From Prorocentrum cordatum (Eukaryota; Sar; Dinophyceae; Prorocentrales; Prorocentraceae): 64,000 bases of DNA. The stretch lies in NCBI GenBank assembly GCA_963575745.1, contig CAUYUJ010016693.1, forward strand, positions 783,425 through 847,424, read 5' to 3'. Below the pieces are notes generated by a model. The model was given only the letters and a program-made list of their open reading frames with translations. It did not search any database and was not told where the DNA came from. Below are positions 30,912-42,245 of the stretch, one piece after another (position 1 is the stretch's first letter; the number at the start of each line of letters is the position of its first letter). A program made the position numbers and the translations under genes.

Positions 30912-31117
30912 AGCCAGCTCTCTCCCGCCCTACTCTTAGGTCGGGCATGTCCTCCTACAGGCAGGTTTTGGAGGAAACCTAGCAAATTGTCAACAAAAAA
31001 AAAAACAAAGAGGACAAAGTTAAAAAAACGTGCCCTGACTATTTTTTGACTACCTTCGAAGATTCCTCCTGTAGAGGGACAGGCCCGACCTCGAGCCAGC
31101 TCCCTCCCGTCCTGCCC
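30912..31117. mobile_element. TTAGGTCGGGC element, copy B, with 24-bp flanking duplication
   Basis: Element 30936-31093 starts TTAGGTCGGGCATGTCC and ends GGACAGGCCCGACCTCG. It shares CTGACTATTTTTTGACTAC.. and CCTGTAGAGGGACAGGCCCG with copy A. Flanks AGCCAGCTCTCTCCCGCC.. (30912-30935) and AGCCAGCTCCCTCCCGTC.. (31094-31117) match at 20 of 24 positions and are unrelated to those of copy A. The breakpoints fall at the same element positions as in A. Confidence 0.75.
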
Positions 31118-31260
31118 TGCCTGGGCTGGACGCGGCGAGGGGCCCGAAGCCAGGCCAGAGGGCACGGGCGCGGCCGCTCGCCGCCCAGCGCGGAGACCGT
31201 GGCCCGGGCCGCGGAGGGAAGCCCTCCCCCTCTGCTTCCCACTAGATCCTCACCCCCCCT

Positions 31261-31493
31261 CCTTGCTCCTCCCCCTTCCCCCTCCCCCTCTCCATCTCTC
31301 CCTCCTCCTCCTCCTCCTCCTCCTCCCCTCCTCCTCCTTTTTCTCCTCCTCCTCTTCTCCTCCTCCTCCTCCTCCTCCTCCTCCTCTCCTTCTCCTCTCC
31401 CCCTCTCCATCTCTCCCTCCTCCTTCTCCTCCTCCTCCTTCTCCTTCTCCTCCTCCTCCTCCTCCTCCTCCTCCTCCTCCTCCTCCTCCTCCG
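31261..31493. repeat. CCT trinucleotide repeat
   Basis: (CCT)n with TTC/CTC interruptions; gives Ser/Pro/Leu or Glu/Gly runs only. Confidence 0.95.
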
Positions 31494-31860
31494 GCAGGCC
31501 CCCCAAGTCCCACAGGTTCAACATAACCCACAAGTGTCGCAGGTCGTCCCAAAGTCGTACACGTCCCAGCGCTCTGAAAGGTCCCACAAGTCCCACTGGT
31601 CCCACAGGTGTCGCAAGTCTCGCATGTCCCACAGGCTCGCAGTCCCCCAGGTGTCCACAGGTCCCACAGGTCCGACGGGTCCCAAAGGTCTCACAGGTCC
31701 GAGGGGCATCGCATGCCTCACAAGTCCAACAGAGGTCCCCAAGGTCCCGCAGGTCCCGCAGATCCCGCTGGTTCGACAAGTCCTACAAATCTCGCAGGTC
31801 TCAGGCCCCTGACGGTCCTGTAGGTTCCTCAGGCCCCCCAGGTCGAACATGTCCCACAAT
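31494..31860. repeat. GTCCCACAGGT minisatellite
   Basis: About 350 bp of degenerate 10-13 bp units (GTCCCACAGG, GTCGCAGGTC, GGTCCCGCAG). Cys-poor Ser/His/Gly translations are artefacts. Confidence 0.8.
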
Positions 31861-32817
31861 TTTACCGTTTTCCGACTGCGCAAAACATGATGGGGGCGTC
31901 TGTGGAGTTCCAGGTCGGCCATGACACGCGTCCGTGGATAGAGAAAATATCCTCGCATTGGGAAAGGATGGGAGCGACGGATAGGATGTAACATATGGCG
32001 CGAGCGCACCTAGCTTGGCTTCCCCCCTTCTCCTTCCTCCTCCCCGCACCTCCCTCCACCCCCTTCCCCTCCCCAACAGCCTCCCCCTCCCCTGGAGGGG
32101 CAACGAAATGCCGATACCGCTACTCCTTGGAACTCCTCTGGGTTCGAGGCGAACCCAGCCGTGGCAACGAGAGCTCTCTGGGAGGTTCGGCGGTAACGGT
32201 ATAATTTGTTCCTGGCCCCCCCTTCCCCCCTCCCATCCCCAACCGCCCTCCCCCACCACCCGGGCCCAACCGCACTCCCCGACCGCCCAACCGCCCTCCA
32301 CCCGGGCCCAACCCCCCTCCCCGCCTTCCCCAACCGCCCAGCCGCCCTCCCCCCTCCACCCGCCCGCCCCGGAGCGCGATCCAGTCCCCCGAATGTGGCG
32401 CCGTCCTCCTGCCCGGCGCCCATCTCGGCAGCAACGCCGGGGCCCGGGAGGGCGCCATGGGCCAAAACGCCTGCGACGACCTTCCTGCTATGCTTCCCCC
32501 TCAAGGAGGGAAGCTGAGGAGAAGGAAAGAGACGAGGAGGACGAGGAGAAGGAGGAGGAGGAGGAGGAGCAGAAGGAGGAGGAGGAGGAGGAGGAGGAGC
32601 AGAAGGAGAAGGAGAAGGTCGAGCGTGGCCAAAAGCGTTTTCTCTTAAAACTGCAAGCTCCGCCCCTCGGACTGCAGGGAATGAGAGTTGGCGGCAGCAC
32701 GGCAGCCTCTTCTATCATGACCTCGCAAGTGGCGACGCGAAAGAAGCGGAAGACAACGAGGAGAAAGTCCTCCATAAGGAGGCATGCTCTGCAAAGTCGA
32801 CAGGACAGCGAAGAACA
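31861..32817. other. no gene; C-rich and GGA-repeat stretches
   Basis: CCGCCCTCCCC/CCCGGGCCCAACC repeats at 32215-32370 and (GGA)n at 32525-32625. No supportable frame. Confidence 0.6.
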
Positions 32818-33924
32818 CTAAAACTGCGGCCAGCAACGATGCGTCAGTCTGCCCAGCGTGAAAAGAACCAGGTAGACTCCCGTGTGGGGGTTGTGCCATC
32901 CCCCACGCCGACGCCGGCAAGGAGAGCGCAAACTCGGGCAGATGATCCCATCTAGGCAGAGCGTCTCGTAGCTGGTTCGGGTACTGTCAATATTTGCTTC
33001 AGGAAACGATGCAAGGGAGTGGGAATCAGAGAAAACCAGAAAGTCAGAGAGCAGCTGGCCGTGAATCTCCGCTAGTTGCACCACGTGTCGATGTAGCCGA
33101 ACTTGGAATAGTCAGTGGACTCGGAAACCATGTCAATCCGCGGGGGCTGGGAAGAGGCCGCCGCCGTGGGGCATTCTGTTGCCCCGTCTCTATCACGGAT
33201 GCGGCACAACCCTTGCGAGTTAGCATCTATGCTGCGGTTTACAAAGCCTCGCAACGAATAGAGACGATGAGGGGAGAGCGGGCGGACCACGGCTCGATGC
33301 TCACACAGCCCCAGCCGTACGTGTCCACGGGACATCAGCCAAACGCTCGCTGGCTATCAACAGGGGCTTCGAAAACGGAACGTGCTAAACCGAGCTCACT
33401 CGTCGTGCAGCAACACTCGAAAAGTGGGCTGGCACGTGTCCACAAACAGCTGAGACGAGGGACACTACAAAGTGCGGCAGCGCCTGCTGAATATGTGCAC
33501 TGGCAGCTCTGCTCGTAAGGCCAGGGAGGGTTCTTTCCAAGTCGCGCATGAACTCCTGCAGTTGCTCATCCACATACGCCCAAGATCTGTTGCCCACCTC
33601 TAGCACCTGCGCACCAGTGTAACATATAGCAGAGACGAGGGCTCCAACGTCCCGATTGTCGGCCATGATCAAAGAAGAGTCCTGCTAACGATCGTCGCTG
33701 CAATCGAATCCCGATTCTGCGCTGTCGGATGCCACCGTCGACGCGGACGACACTCCCACAGCCGCAAGCGGAGCCGACACGCGACTCTTTACCACGATGC
33801 CCTGCAACATCCCGATAAACTTATTCTGTACAACAACCAACTGATAGCAGGACACCAGCTGCGAGTCCTCCAGGGCCTGCGCGTTCTGCGTCCTGGCGGG
33901 GATGTGCGTCACCAATAGTGCCAA
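32818..33924 (-). CDS. unknown protein, minus strand, one stop and one or more frame switches
   Basis: Reading leftwards: RTQNAQALEDSQLVSCYQLV and FIGMLQGIVVKSRVSAPLAA up to FDCSDDR, a single in-frame TAG (33685), then QDSSLIMADNRDVGALVSAI and NRSWAYVDEQLQEFMRDLER. A second segment (33335-33072) has LSPHRLYSLRGFVNRSIDAN, then SESTDYSKFGYIDTW. A shift at about 33080 leads to VQLAEIHGQLLSDFLVFSDS and SLASFPEANIDSTRTSYETL, ending near 32818. Composition is that of an ordinary soluble protein; codon third positions are less biased than in neighbours. No family recognised. The link between the 33385-33924 and 32818-33335 segments is inferred from order and strand only. Confidence 0.35.
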
Positions 33925-35125
33925 ACCACCATAGGCGAAGAGGCAAAAGGAACAGCATCATCGCGAAGATAACTGGCACGACCCTCGCGGTGCTGCAGGC
34001 AACTGCGGGCATATATTCGTTTGGAAGCTACACAGCCAGGAAGCGCGCTTGAGAGCTCCTCATGCAAAGACTCAAGTATTGATTCTTCCTATGGAGCAGT
34101 CTGGTGCCTTAGACATTGAGACGCAATGCCACGAGCTTCAGCCAACACCTCACGGACGACGGCAAAAACTTACGAAAACCATGCGCCGCACGATCTGGCC
34201 CTCACTAATATTTGCAGTAAGGATCAAATGCTAAACGAAGCCCGCAAGAGGCCGTAAGAGAGATCCGTCCGCAAGCCAACTCAATACACGCCGAAATGAG
34301 CAGGACACGTCAAAACAGTAGCTTGTAGACACATGCAAGCGCAGAAAAACATCTGAGCTGTCTTGAACCGCAGTGGTTACGGAGGAAGAAAAGGTTGAGG
34401 AGGGGAAGGAAGACGAGGTGAAGGGGAAAGACGGGGCAGGATGGAGGACGAAAGGGAGGAGGAGGAGGAGGAGGAGGAGGAGGAGAAAAAGGACGTGAAG
34501 GATGAGGAGGAGGACGAGGAGGAGGATAGGGCGGAGGATGGGAAGGATGGGGGGGAACCACACCTCGCACACGCTTCGTGGCCCCATAGGCAGCTCCGCC
34601 GAAGGCCCCAGTGGCAGCGGCTGCGTCCGCATGGTGCCCTGCCGCCCACTTCGGCACACCCCGCGCAACCCCGCACGCTTCGCAACCCCATCGGGACCTC
34701 TGCCAAATGCTCCAGTGACTGCGTCCGCGCGACGACCCGCCCCACTTCGGCACACCCCTCGTTTTGAGAAAGGGCTGGGTTTTCCGCCAGGCGATGGTTC
34801 CCGGCGGCCCTTCACTGGACGACCAAGCCGTGCTTTCTTCCCTTATGGCCCGAAGGCATGGCAATTCCGCCCCTCGGACCACGCCTCTCTGCGCTGGATA
34901 ACAAAGGGGGAAGGGGGAGGAAGGCGCTGGCCAGCCTTTCCCAAGTACCGAGTGCCCGCTGCATGGCTCGGCCAATATTTCATCACGCTGTCCGTTTTGG
35001 TTTTGCCGATGAGTTCGCCCCGCAGCCGAACAGGCAGTGGACTCCCTTGCGCGCCTTCTGAGGCGTGCTGCAGCTTGCCCCTGTCGCCAGTCAGCTATAG
35101 GTTTTGTGTCATCATTGTCGATGGT
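33925..35125. other. no supportable gene
   Basis: GGA repeat at 34440-34535. A GC-rich stretch with two related TTCGGCACACCCC segments (34650, 34745) and GGCCCCA/TGCTCCAGTG similarities suggests a diverged 90-bp tandem duplication. Confidence 0.4.
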
Positions 35126-35476
35126 ATGTTGGCTCAGATCGAAAGCTTGCTGAAGACGAAGCACATTCCTCTGCGACAGCGCAAGGTGGCAAACCAGTAC
35201 GAAGAGCCGAAAACGGTGGACGACGACATAGGAAACTGGCTCGTCCACCTCGTCCAGAATCTGCAGAACCTCCTGAACGCGACCGCACCGCATGTGAGCT
35301 TGCGAACAATAGCAGTAGATTGGGTTACCGCTGGCTCAACCCCCAAAGCACGCACCAACTGCTGCCATACGTCATCGGCTTGCGCCCAACCTCTCCTCTC
35401 GGCAGCCGTGTTCACGAGGGCGCCGAGTTGTGCAGGGTCCTGCTACCCCAGCTCTCGCGATCATCATATCCAGTAG
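35126..35476 (+). CDS. possible 116-aa protein of unknown function
   Basis: ATG at 35126 opens a frame with about 80% G/C third positions over its first 60 codons. It begins MLAQIESLLKTKHIPLRQRK, then VANQYEEPKTVDDDIGNWLV and HLVQNLQNLLNATAPHVSL, an amphipathic, probably helical protein. The second half is Ser/Cys/Thr-rich and less convincing. It could be an exon ending near 35320. The opposite strand is also open here (EVLQILDEVDEPVSYVVVHR) with poorer codon bias, so strand choice is uncertain. Confidence 0.25.
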   Translation: MLAQIESLLKTKHIPLRQRKVANQYEEPKTVDDDIGNWLVHLVQNLQNLLNATAPHVSLRTIAVDWVTAGSTPKARTNCCHTSSACAQPLLSAAVFTRAPSCAGSCYPSSRDHHIQ

Positions 35477-36689
35477 GTGCGGTTCCAGAAGTCTAGCAGA
35501 ATGCCACTACGCTAGGCAATTCAGCTCAAAGAGTTCCGCCAAGGCTCAACGCCACTCTGCCCACAAAAGGCCTCTAGGATCGCGGGCGAGTATGCGTACT
35601 TCCAGGGCAGCCCCAGACTTGCGTTGAAATCTCCAGCACGTTCAGCCTTCACGCCATACTTCTCGTCCAGGTCTGACTAGCTCGCGCTGCCTCGTGGGGG
35701 CAAGCCCGAATATGTCGCCACGGGCGCTGCGGGCCAATGCTGTCAGACATACGCTCCCCATCATCGGGAGCAAATGCACGCCCATCTTCTTGCACAGCGC
35801 CATGATGTGGATAAGCGTTGCCCACCATACCTTTTACCCGCACACTTGCATCGCTGCGCCAAACACGCTGGACTCGGCAAGCCCTTCCGAGCAAGTCTCA
35901 AGGACGCATTGCCAGACTCTCGCTGCTGACCATGAAGATGCGATGATGTAACGAACTCAAGATGCTCCTTCGCTGCGACCTGGCAAATTTGACTGTGCGG
36001 GAGCCGCCCGACTGGTCAGCATGAGGAGGAGCTGGTCATTGGACTTCTCCCCGGAGCCTTGTGATACGCTGTGGTTTTCTTCGCAGCCCACTTGCGCATT
36101 CGCCTTGGAACCTGGTCAGGCCTGGAATGGCACCGCATGGCGCAAGTCGCGATCGACCCCAAGAGGGCAGAGGTGCGGTCTGGGCCACGGCGGCGGCCTC
36201 GGCCGTCTGCGCGGCGGCCGCGGCGCCCGCGTACGGCGCGGGAAGCGGCTGCTTGGCCCGCAGTCGGTGGCGCTGGGCGGCTGCGGCGATGGACATGCCG
36301 CGGGCGCTCCGCGGGCCAGTCGGCGAGAGCCGCAGGTGTCGTGGCTGCTTCAGCGAGGATGCCGACGGCGCAGCGGCAGCAGCGAAACAGGTGCGCCTAT
36401 CCACCGGCGGGCGGGCACCGCCGGCAGCGGCACGCGGGTCCATGACTGGGGCACCGCGGGCAATCAGCCTGCAGCTGCGTTCGACGAAGAACGTTGAGAC
36501 TACAGCTACGGAGACACACGCAGACACAAGCACAAGGCACCGTTGGCACCTTGAGCAAGAGGTAGTACTGGTACACTCGCGGGCCCAAAGCCCAACAGGT
36601 ATGTTAGACCCCTGGAACAAACAGTTCAGATAAGAGAAGTAACTGTTCGTGTCTAGTCCGCGCGCGCGAGGGTGGCACTGGGGGGGTGG
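35477..36689. other. no supportable gene
   Basis: Several overlapping open frames in GC-rich sequence (36061-36640), none with a domain or consistent codon bias. Confidence 0.4.
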
Positions 36690-36850
36690 GGCAGGAATCG
36701 GGACGATGGCTCCAAAGAGCACGCGAAAACACGCCACAGATGGCCACAAGGTGGTACCAAGGTGACCCCAAGATGGTCCAAGACTGCCCAATATACTGCG
36801 AAGAAGGCCCAAGATGGCCGAATGTCTCTTCTCGGGCTCAATCAGGAGGG
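36690..36850 (+). repeat. dispersed repeat 'CAAGATGG', short fragment
   Basis: AGATGGCCACAAGGTGGTACC, CCCAAGATGGTCCAAGACTG and GGCCCAAGATGGCCGAATGT; no head or tail. Confidence 0.6.
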
Positions 36851-38452
36851 ACAAAGCCCATGCAAAAAAAGTGTGCCGATGATGTTTGCCATCCTGCCCG
36901 CGCGTTCTTCAAAATGCTTCTGGGCGCCCGAGGTCGCCAAAAGAGGGCTCCAACGCAGGAGTCTCCAAGAGGTTGCAGCCCATATATTGCACGACATAGC
37001 TTGCAGCACACTGCTTACGTCTCAATGTGAACCAAGTCTTTGCACCATATATGATCCCGGGTCGAGGGTTCACAGGCGCCCCCCCCAGATGGGATGTGTC
37101 CCAGGGTTCCACAGCCCCCCCCCCAGATAGGATGCGGGGGGAATGCAGACGCCGAAGCCGACGCCGACGCCGGACGACGACGACGACGAACCACCCTACA
37201 CCCACATGGGGAGGGCAGGGGGCGCACCAGCACCCTCCACAACGCCACGCCCACAGAGCCACGACCACAGAGCACGTGAACTGCACGATCCGGAAAGTTT
37301 GCGTGACGTGTCGTGGCGGCGGCTTCGGCGGCAAGCTATGCCCTGCGGGCCCTCAGGGCGGACAGCGTGTGCCTCCGCTCCGCAGAGCGGGCGGCTGGGA
37401 AGAGCTAGACACGTTGACGCTTGGAGAGACCGCGACGTGCTCAGCGTGCCGCGCTGACGCATGGTGGGCCAGAGCCGGCGGCGCGGCACGCCAAGCAGCG
37501 GGGATGTGCTGGCCCGGGTCAATCCATACCTGGGTCAGTCAGGCCGTGCAGGATCCAGCGGGGATGACCGTGGGGGTTCAAATTGGGTAGGGGGGTTACA
37601 GGTGGATGCCAAAGTGGGTTATATCTGGCCCACCCTGGCTTACAAGTGGGCTACAAGTGCCCGAAGTAGCTGAGGGGGTTTAACAATCCGGGCTGAGTGG
37701 GCTCCGCCCACTTGGCGGAGTTGTCTAACCATCTAAGTCACTTGGGAAACTTGTCACCCACGTATAGGCTGGGCTGGGCCAGATACAACCACCTTAGCAT
37801 CCACTTGTATACCCCCTATCTACTGAGAACCCCCCACGGGCATCCCAGTGAAGGATCCTGCAGGATCCTGCACCCAAGCCTGGGTCAGTGCGACCCTGGC
37901 CCTCAAGATCCAGGGCTCTGACTGACCCCCGTTTGCAATGACCCCCGTCCCCAGACCCCCAACGTCATGATTTTGTCATAACTTCGACCCCCAAAGGTCT
38001 CGACCCATTCCCTGGGACCATTTCTTTATCCTGAGTTGCTTTTTAACGGTCCCGAGGACCGGTGAGGGCCCCCGGAGGCGGAAAACAGCGGAGAGGACCC
38101 CCGGAGCCCCGAGGGTCGTGACCCGAGGGGGTCCAAGTCAAGTCTCGACCGTGCCGGCGGCGGCGAAGGCGGCGGCGGCCCCGGCGGCCGACGAGCGGCG
38201 GGGAGCCGGGCGGGGGGGTCCACCTCGCCGGCGGCGGCGTGCTGAGCCGGCGGCGGGCACGCGGCCACCTCTCCGGGCACGTGCCCCCGCTTCTCCATCC
38301 ACTTCCTCCCTCCCTGCCCTCCCAGCCCTCCCTCCTCCCTCCCTCAAACCTCAGCCCGGGCTCAGATCGCCTCCGCCGGAGGTCGCGAGACCAAGCCAGG
38401 AGGCCCCCCGCCTCTGCCCTCCCCCTCTTCGCCCCATTCCCCTTCCACTCAG
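36851..38452. other. no firm gene; possible zinc-ribbon fragment 37270-37560
   Basis: One plus frame has VCVTCRGGGFGGKLCPAGPQ and ATCSACRADAWWARAGG (two CxxC pairs), but no start or context. A perfect 16-bp palindrome GGATCCTGCAGGATCC lies at 37853-37868. A CGACGACGACGA run lies at 37174-37187. Confidence 0.35.
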
Positions 38453-38460
38453 ACCGCGCC

Positions 38461-39145
38461 ATGTCTGTGCCTCCCTGGCGGGCGGCCCCGCGCCCACGGC
38501 GTGCTGCACCGGAGCGACGTGCCCAACGCCTGCGGGCCGAAGGCCGAGCCGTTCAGGTGCTCCTTCGCTGCTTCGACGAGCTCGGGCGGCATCGTGGAGG
38601 TTGTCCCTCCCGGCTGGGGGCGGCGCTGGCCACAGCCCTTCGTCCACCGCGGGCGGAGCCAGCCAGCGTCTGGAGTTCTGGTCAGCTTCAGGCGCTCCAA
38701 CAAGTTTTTGCCCAGCCAACCGCAGGAGTTCCAGCCTCAGGAGTACCAGCAGCGGGAGTACACGCAGGAGGGGTACCAGCAGCAGGTGTACAGCCAGACC
38801 AGTCCCCTGCCGCCGCTGGAGTATCTGCAGCTGGCGTACCAGCAGGCGGAGTTTTTGCAGCAGAAGTGCAGCCAGTCCGTTCCCCTGCAGCCGCAGAAGT
38901 TCCAGAAGCAGGAGTTCCAGCTGGAGGAGTTTCACTCCGGTCCCCTGCCGCTGCAGGAGTACCAGCAGCGGGTGTACCAGCAGGCGGAGTTCTTGCAGCA
39001 GGGGTGCAGCCAATCCGGTCCCCTGCAGCCGCAGGAGTACCAGCAGCAGGGGTACCAGCAGATGTACCAGGCCGGCCCCCTGCCGCCGCAGGAGTACACG
39101 CAGCAGGAGTTCAGCCAGCCGCAGGAGCTCCACTTCAAGCTGTAG
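38461..39145 (+). CDS. Gln/Tyr-rich repeat protein
   Basis: A plus frame with almost only G/C-ending codons reads DVPNACGPKAEPFRCSFAAS and FVHRGRSQPASGVLVSFRRS. A long repeat region follows, built from a 15-bp unit encoding QEYQQ variants (QPQEF, QEYQQ, QAEFLQQ, GPLPPQEYTQQEF), ending SQPQELHFKL at 39145. The first ATG after a good acceptor (CCTTCCACTCAG, 38452) is 38461. It is in the neighbouring frame (MSVPPWRAAPRPRR), so either the start is in an upstream exon or one base is gained or lost near 38510. The neighbouring frame is open too (AAGVPAGGV repeats to 39438) because the unit is 15 bp; its third positions are A/G-mixed, so I prefer the QEYQQ frame. Function unknown; Gln/Tyr repeats suggest a low-complexity or structural protein. 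Confidence 0.45.
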
Positions 39146-40640
39146 CGCCCTCTTTTTTGCCCCACAGCCCTGCTGTGGCTCCAGGCCACGCACACTTCAG
39201 AGATGGCCAGTCTTTTGGGCTTTTTCGGCCCGTCGTAGCGGCCGCCCGGCAGGCGCCGCCTCTTGACGCAGTCACAGTCGCGCGGCAGCGCGGCTACAGT
39301 CCCGCGCTGCGCAACCTCGCCAACCGGCCTGAAGCAGCAGGCCACAGCGCACAAGTGCTTGCAGCGGTGCTCCTCGAGACTCGAGGCCTCGTGCACCCTG
39401 CCAGGGCACTGCTTGCTCGAGGCGGCCCTGGAGACTGACGCTTCGCTCTTTTTGAGGGGGGGGGCCATGTCTGGGGTGTTCATGCGCAGCCTACTCCGAG
39501 CCGCTTGTTCACCTGACAAAAGTTGATTGGCCCCCCTCCACCTAGCAGCCGGCCTTTTTCAGGCTGCTGGACGGGTTCGTCTGGTCCCTGGGCGTACCCT
39601 CGACCCCGTTCAACGGGGTGGGCGGGCGTGAGGGACCCGATGTGCTCGTCCTCTCTCTCCTCCTCTCATGGCCTACGATTGTCCGGTCCCTCCTCCCAGG
39701 CAGTGCTTGCGATGTTGCACTTTTTCTCACGTACGTTGTCATTGCTTCACATTGCTATTGTTCATCCCTCGTTTCACCTTACAATTGCCCGGTTCACAAT
39801 ACAGCCACCTGGGACACCCACCGAGGTGCACGCCAGCTGCTCACCCCCGCGTCAGCAGCGGCCTCAGAGTCCCGCTCGTTTTCCCAGGCAATCTTACCTC
39901 GCGCTTGCAGTTTGGGATGCTTCTTCAGGCAGTGCATGCAGACATCGACGTGCGATGCAATGGTGGCGCACTCTGGGCAGCGACCGTGCTCTCCTCAAAG
40001 ACGGGCCTGCCCCCTAAGGGGGCGGATCACACGGGAGAGTACGGCACGAACGTACGGCCAGCAGTTTCTTCCCTCAACTCGCATTTAGTTTTTTCCGCCA
40101 TCAGTCACACAGGGCAAGGCTTGCAGCTCTCATCTCAAGAGCTCCGCGGTATCTTCAGTGGACCCCCCTCCATCCTCCTCCTCGATTATCCCTCCTCCCT
40201 CCTCCTCCCTCCCCCAGCGCGCTGCTCAGCAGCAACAAGGCGGTTCGACCGCCCACAGCCATTTTGGCCCTCCGTCCAGCTCCTCCTTTCTCCCCACGGT
40301 CTACTTAATTTGGGTAGGCATTCCCAGGCCAGATACTTCTTTTCTAGCCCTGCACTGCTCTCTGCCTCGAGGGCTGCCCTGCGATGGGCAACGAAGCAGG
40401 GCCCCGCTGATGTCTCTCTTCGCACGGCGCTGCAAACTCCTCCTCTCTCTTATATGATTCCTCTCTTCCCCTCCCGCAGCGCCAATACCTCTCTCCCGAC
40501 AGTTTTCGGGACGAGAGCGGAAGCAGCTCAGCGTCCATGCTCTCGGGCTTCTCGTGTGCAGCCTGTGCCAGTCCTGTTGGCCGCTGCGCTCAAGCTAACT
40601 TGCAACGAGCTAAGTATAGTCAAAAAGCCCTCAAACCTCA
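39146..40640. other. no supportable gene
   Basis: C/T-rich, with short duplicated phrases (GCTGCTGG, CCTCCTCC). A word CACAGCCATTTTGGC at 40253-40267 resembles the inner part of DinoSL but no gene follows. Confidence 0.4.
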
Positions 40641-41200
40641 CTGCCCTCCCTCCTCCTCCCTCCTCCTCCTCCCTCCCTCCTCCCTCCTCCTCCCTCCCTC
40701 TCTGACAGCCCTGCCCTCGCTGCCCTCCCTCCTCCTGCTCCTGCTGTCCTTCCCTCCTCCCCCTCCCTCTCGGCCCCTCCCTCCCTCCTCCTCTCGGCCC
40801 CTCCTGCCTCTCACTCCTCCTCCTCCTCCTCCTCCTCCTCCTCCTCCTCCTCCTCCTTCGCCTCCTCCTTCGCCTCCTCCTCCTCCTCCTCCTCCTCCTC
40901 CTCCTCCTCCTTCCCTCCTCCTCCTCCTCCTCCTCCTCCTCCACCTTCTCCTCTTCCTCCTCCTCCTCCTCCTCCTCCTCCTCCTTCGCCTCCCTCTCCT
41001 CGTCCTCCTCCTCCTCTCCTCCTCCTCCTTCGCCTTCTCCTCCTCCTCCTCCTCCTCCTCCTCCCTCCTCCTCCACCTCCCACCTCCTCCTCCTCCTCCT
41101 CCTCCTCCTCCTCCCTCTTCGCCTCCCTCTCCTCGTCCTCCTCCTCCTCCTCCTCCTCCTCCACCTCCTCCTCCTCCTCCTCCTTAGCAGCAGCAGCAGC
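40641..41200. repeat. CCT trinucleotide repeat
   Basis: About 550 bp of (CCT)n with TCC/TTC variants. Confidence 0.95.
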
Positions 41201-41285
41201 AGCATCAGCATCAGCATCAGCATCCGCATCAGCATCATCAGCATCATCATCATCAGCATCATCAGCATCATCATCGTCACTTCAG

Positions 41286-41317
<32 letters not shown>

Positions 41318-41520
41318 GCATCATCATCATCATCAGCAGCATCATCAGCAGCATCACTACCATCATCATCATCAGCATCATCAACATCATCATCAACATC
41401 ATCAGCATCATCATCGTCACTTCAGCATCATCATCACCACCATCATCAGCATCGTCATCATCATCAACATCATCAACATCATCATCGTCATCATCATCGT
41501 CATCATCGAACGTAGCCTCG
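41201..41520. repeat. CAT/CAG trinucleotide repeat
   Basis: (CAT)n mixed with CAG and CAA, with a longer duplication CATCATCGTCACTTCAGCAT at about 41268 and 41411. Confidence 0.95.
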
Positions 41521-41980
41521 GAATCAAGCCCGCTCCTCCTCCTCCACCTCATCCCTCTCCTCCACCTCCTCATTATCTTCCTCCTATTCCTCCTCCTCCT
41601 CCTCCTAATCCTCCTCCTCCAAACTATCTTCCCCATTCTTCTCCTCGCTCCTCCCCCCCCCTCCAACTTCCTTATTATTCCCTCTTCCCTTATCCCTACC
41701 CCACATCCTCCTCCGCCTCCTCCTCTCTCCGTGTTCATGCTCTCCCTCTTTACCTTTCTCCCTCCCTCCCTCCCTCCCTCCTCCTCCTCCTCCTCCTCCC
41801 TCTCCTCCTGCTTCGCCTTGCTGATGCCTTCTTCTCCTTTCCACCCTCGCCCCGCCGTCACGCCCCCCTCCCCCTCCTTCTCCCCCTCCCGAATCAAGAG
41901 ACCTGCGTTACTGCAGATCTCTCGTGCTGCAGCCTCCTCCACGCGTGCTGCAGGCGGCGAAGGAAAAGGCTGACCTCTGG
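41521..41980. repeat. CT-rich low-complexity tract
   Basis: Degenerate CCT/CTT sequence to 41900; no gene. Confidence 0.8.
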
Positions 41981-42245
41981 CAACGCAAACGCGCCGCACC
42001 GTACAGTAGACACATACGATAAGACATCCTGCACTCAAAAATATTTGCCAACATGGATCCCACATGATATGTTGTTGCTCTGTTTGTGCAAACTGTGTGG
42101 TGCAGGATGCTGCTTCAAACTGTGCGGTGGAAGCAGTGCGGTGCGAGGTATGTGGCGAAACCTCGGCAGACACCCCAAAAGGACGGCAGCAAGGCAGCCT
42201 CGAGACGGCCCCTGGAGGCGACGGGGTACCGGGTTTCCGGACTCC

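Noticed and set aside
34310-35293. 327-codon minus-strand ORF
   Set aside because: Runs through a GGA repeat and several unrelated segments; third-position bias favours the opposite strand in the part that looks coding.
40251-40269. CACAGCCATTTTGGCCC as a relict SL
   Set aside because: Only the inner 12 nt match and no supportable gene follows; kept as a note only.
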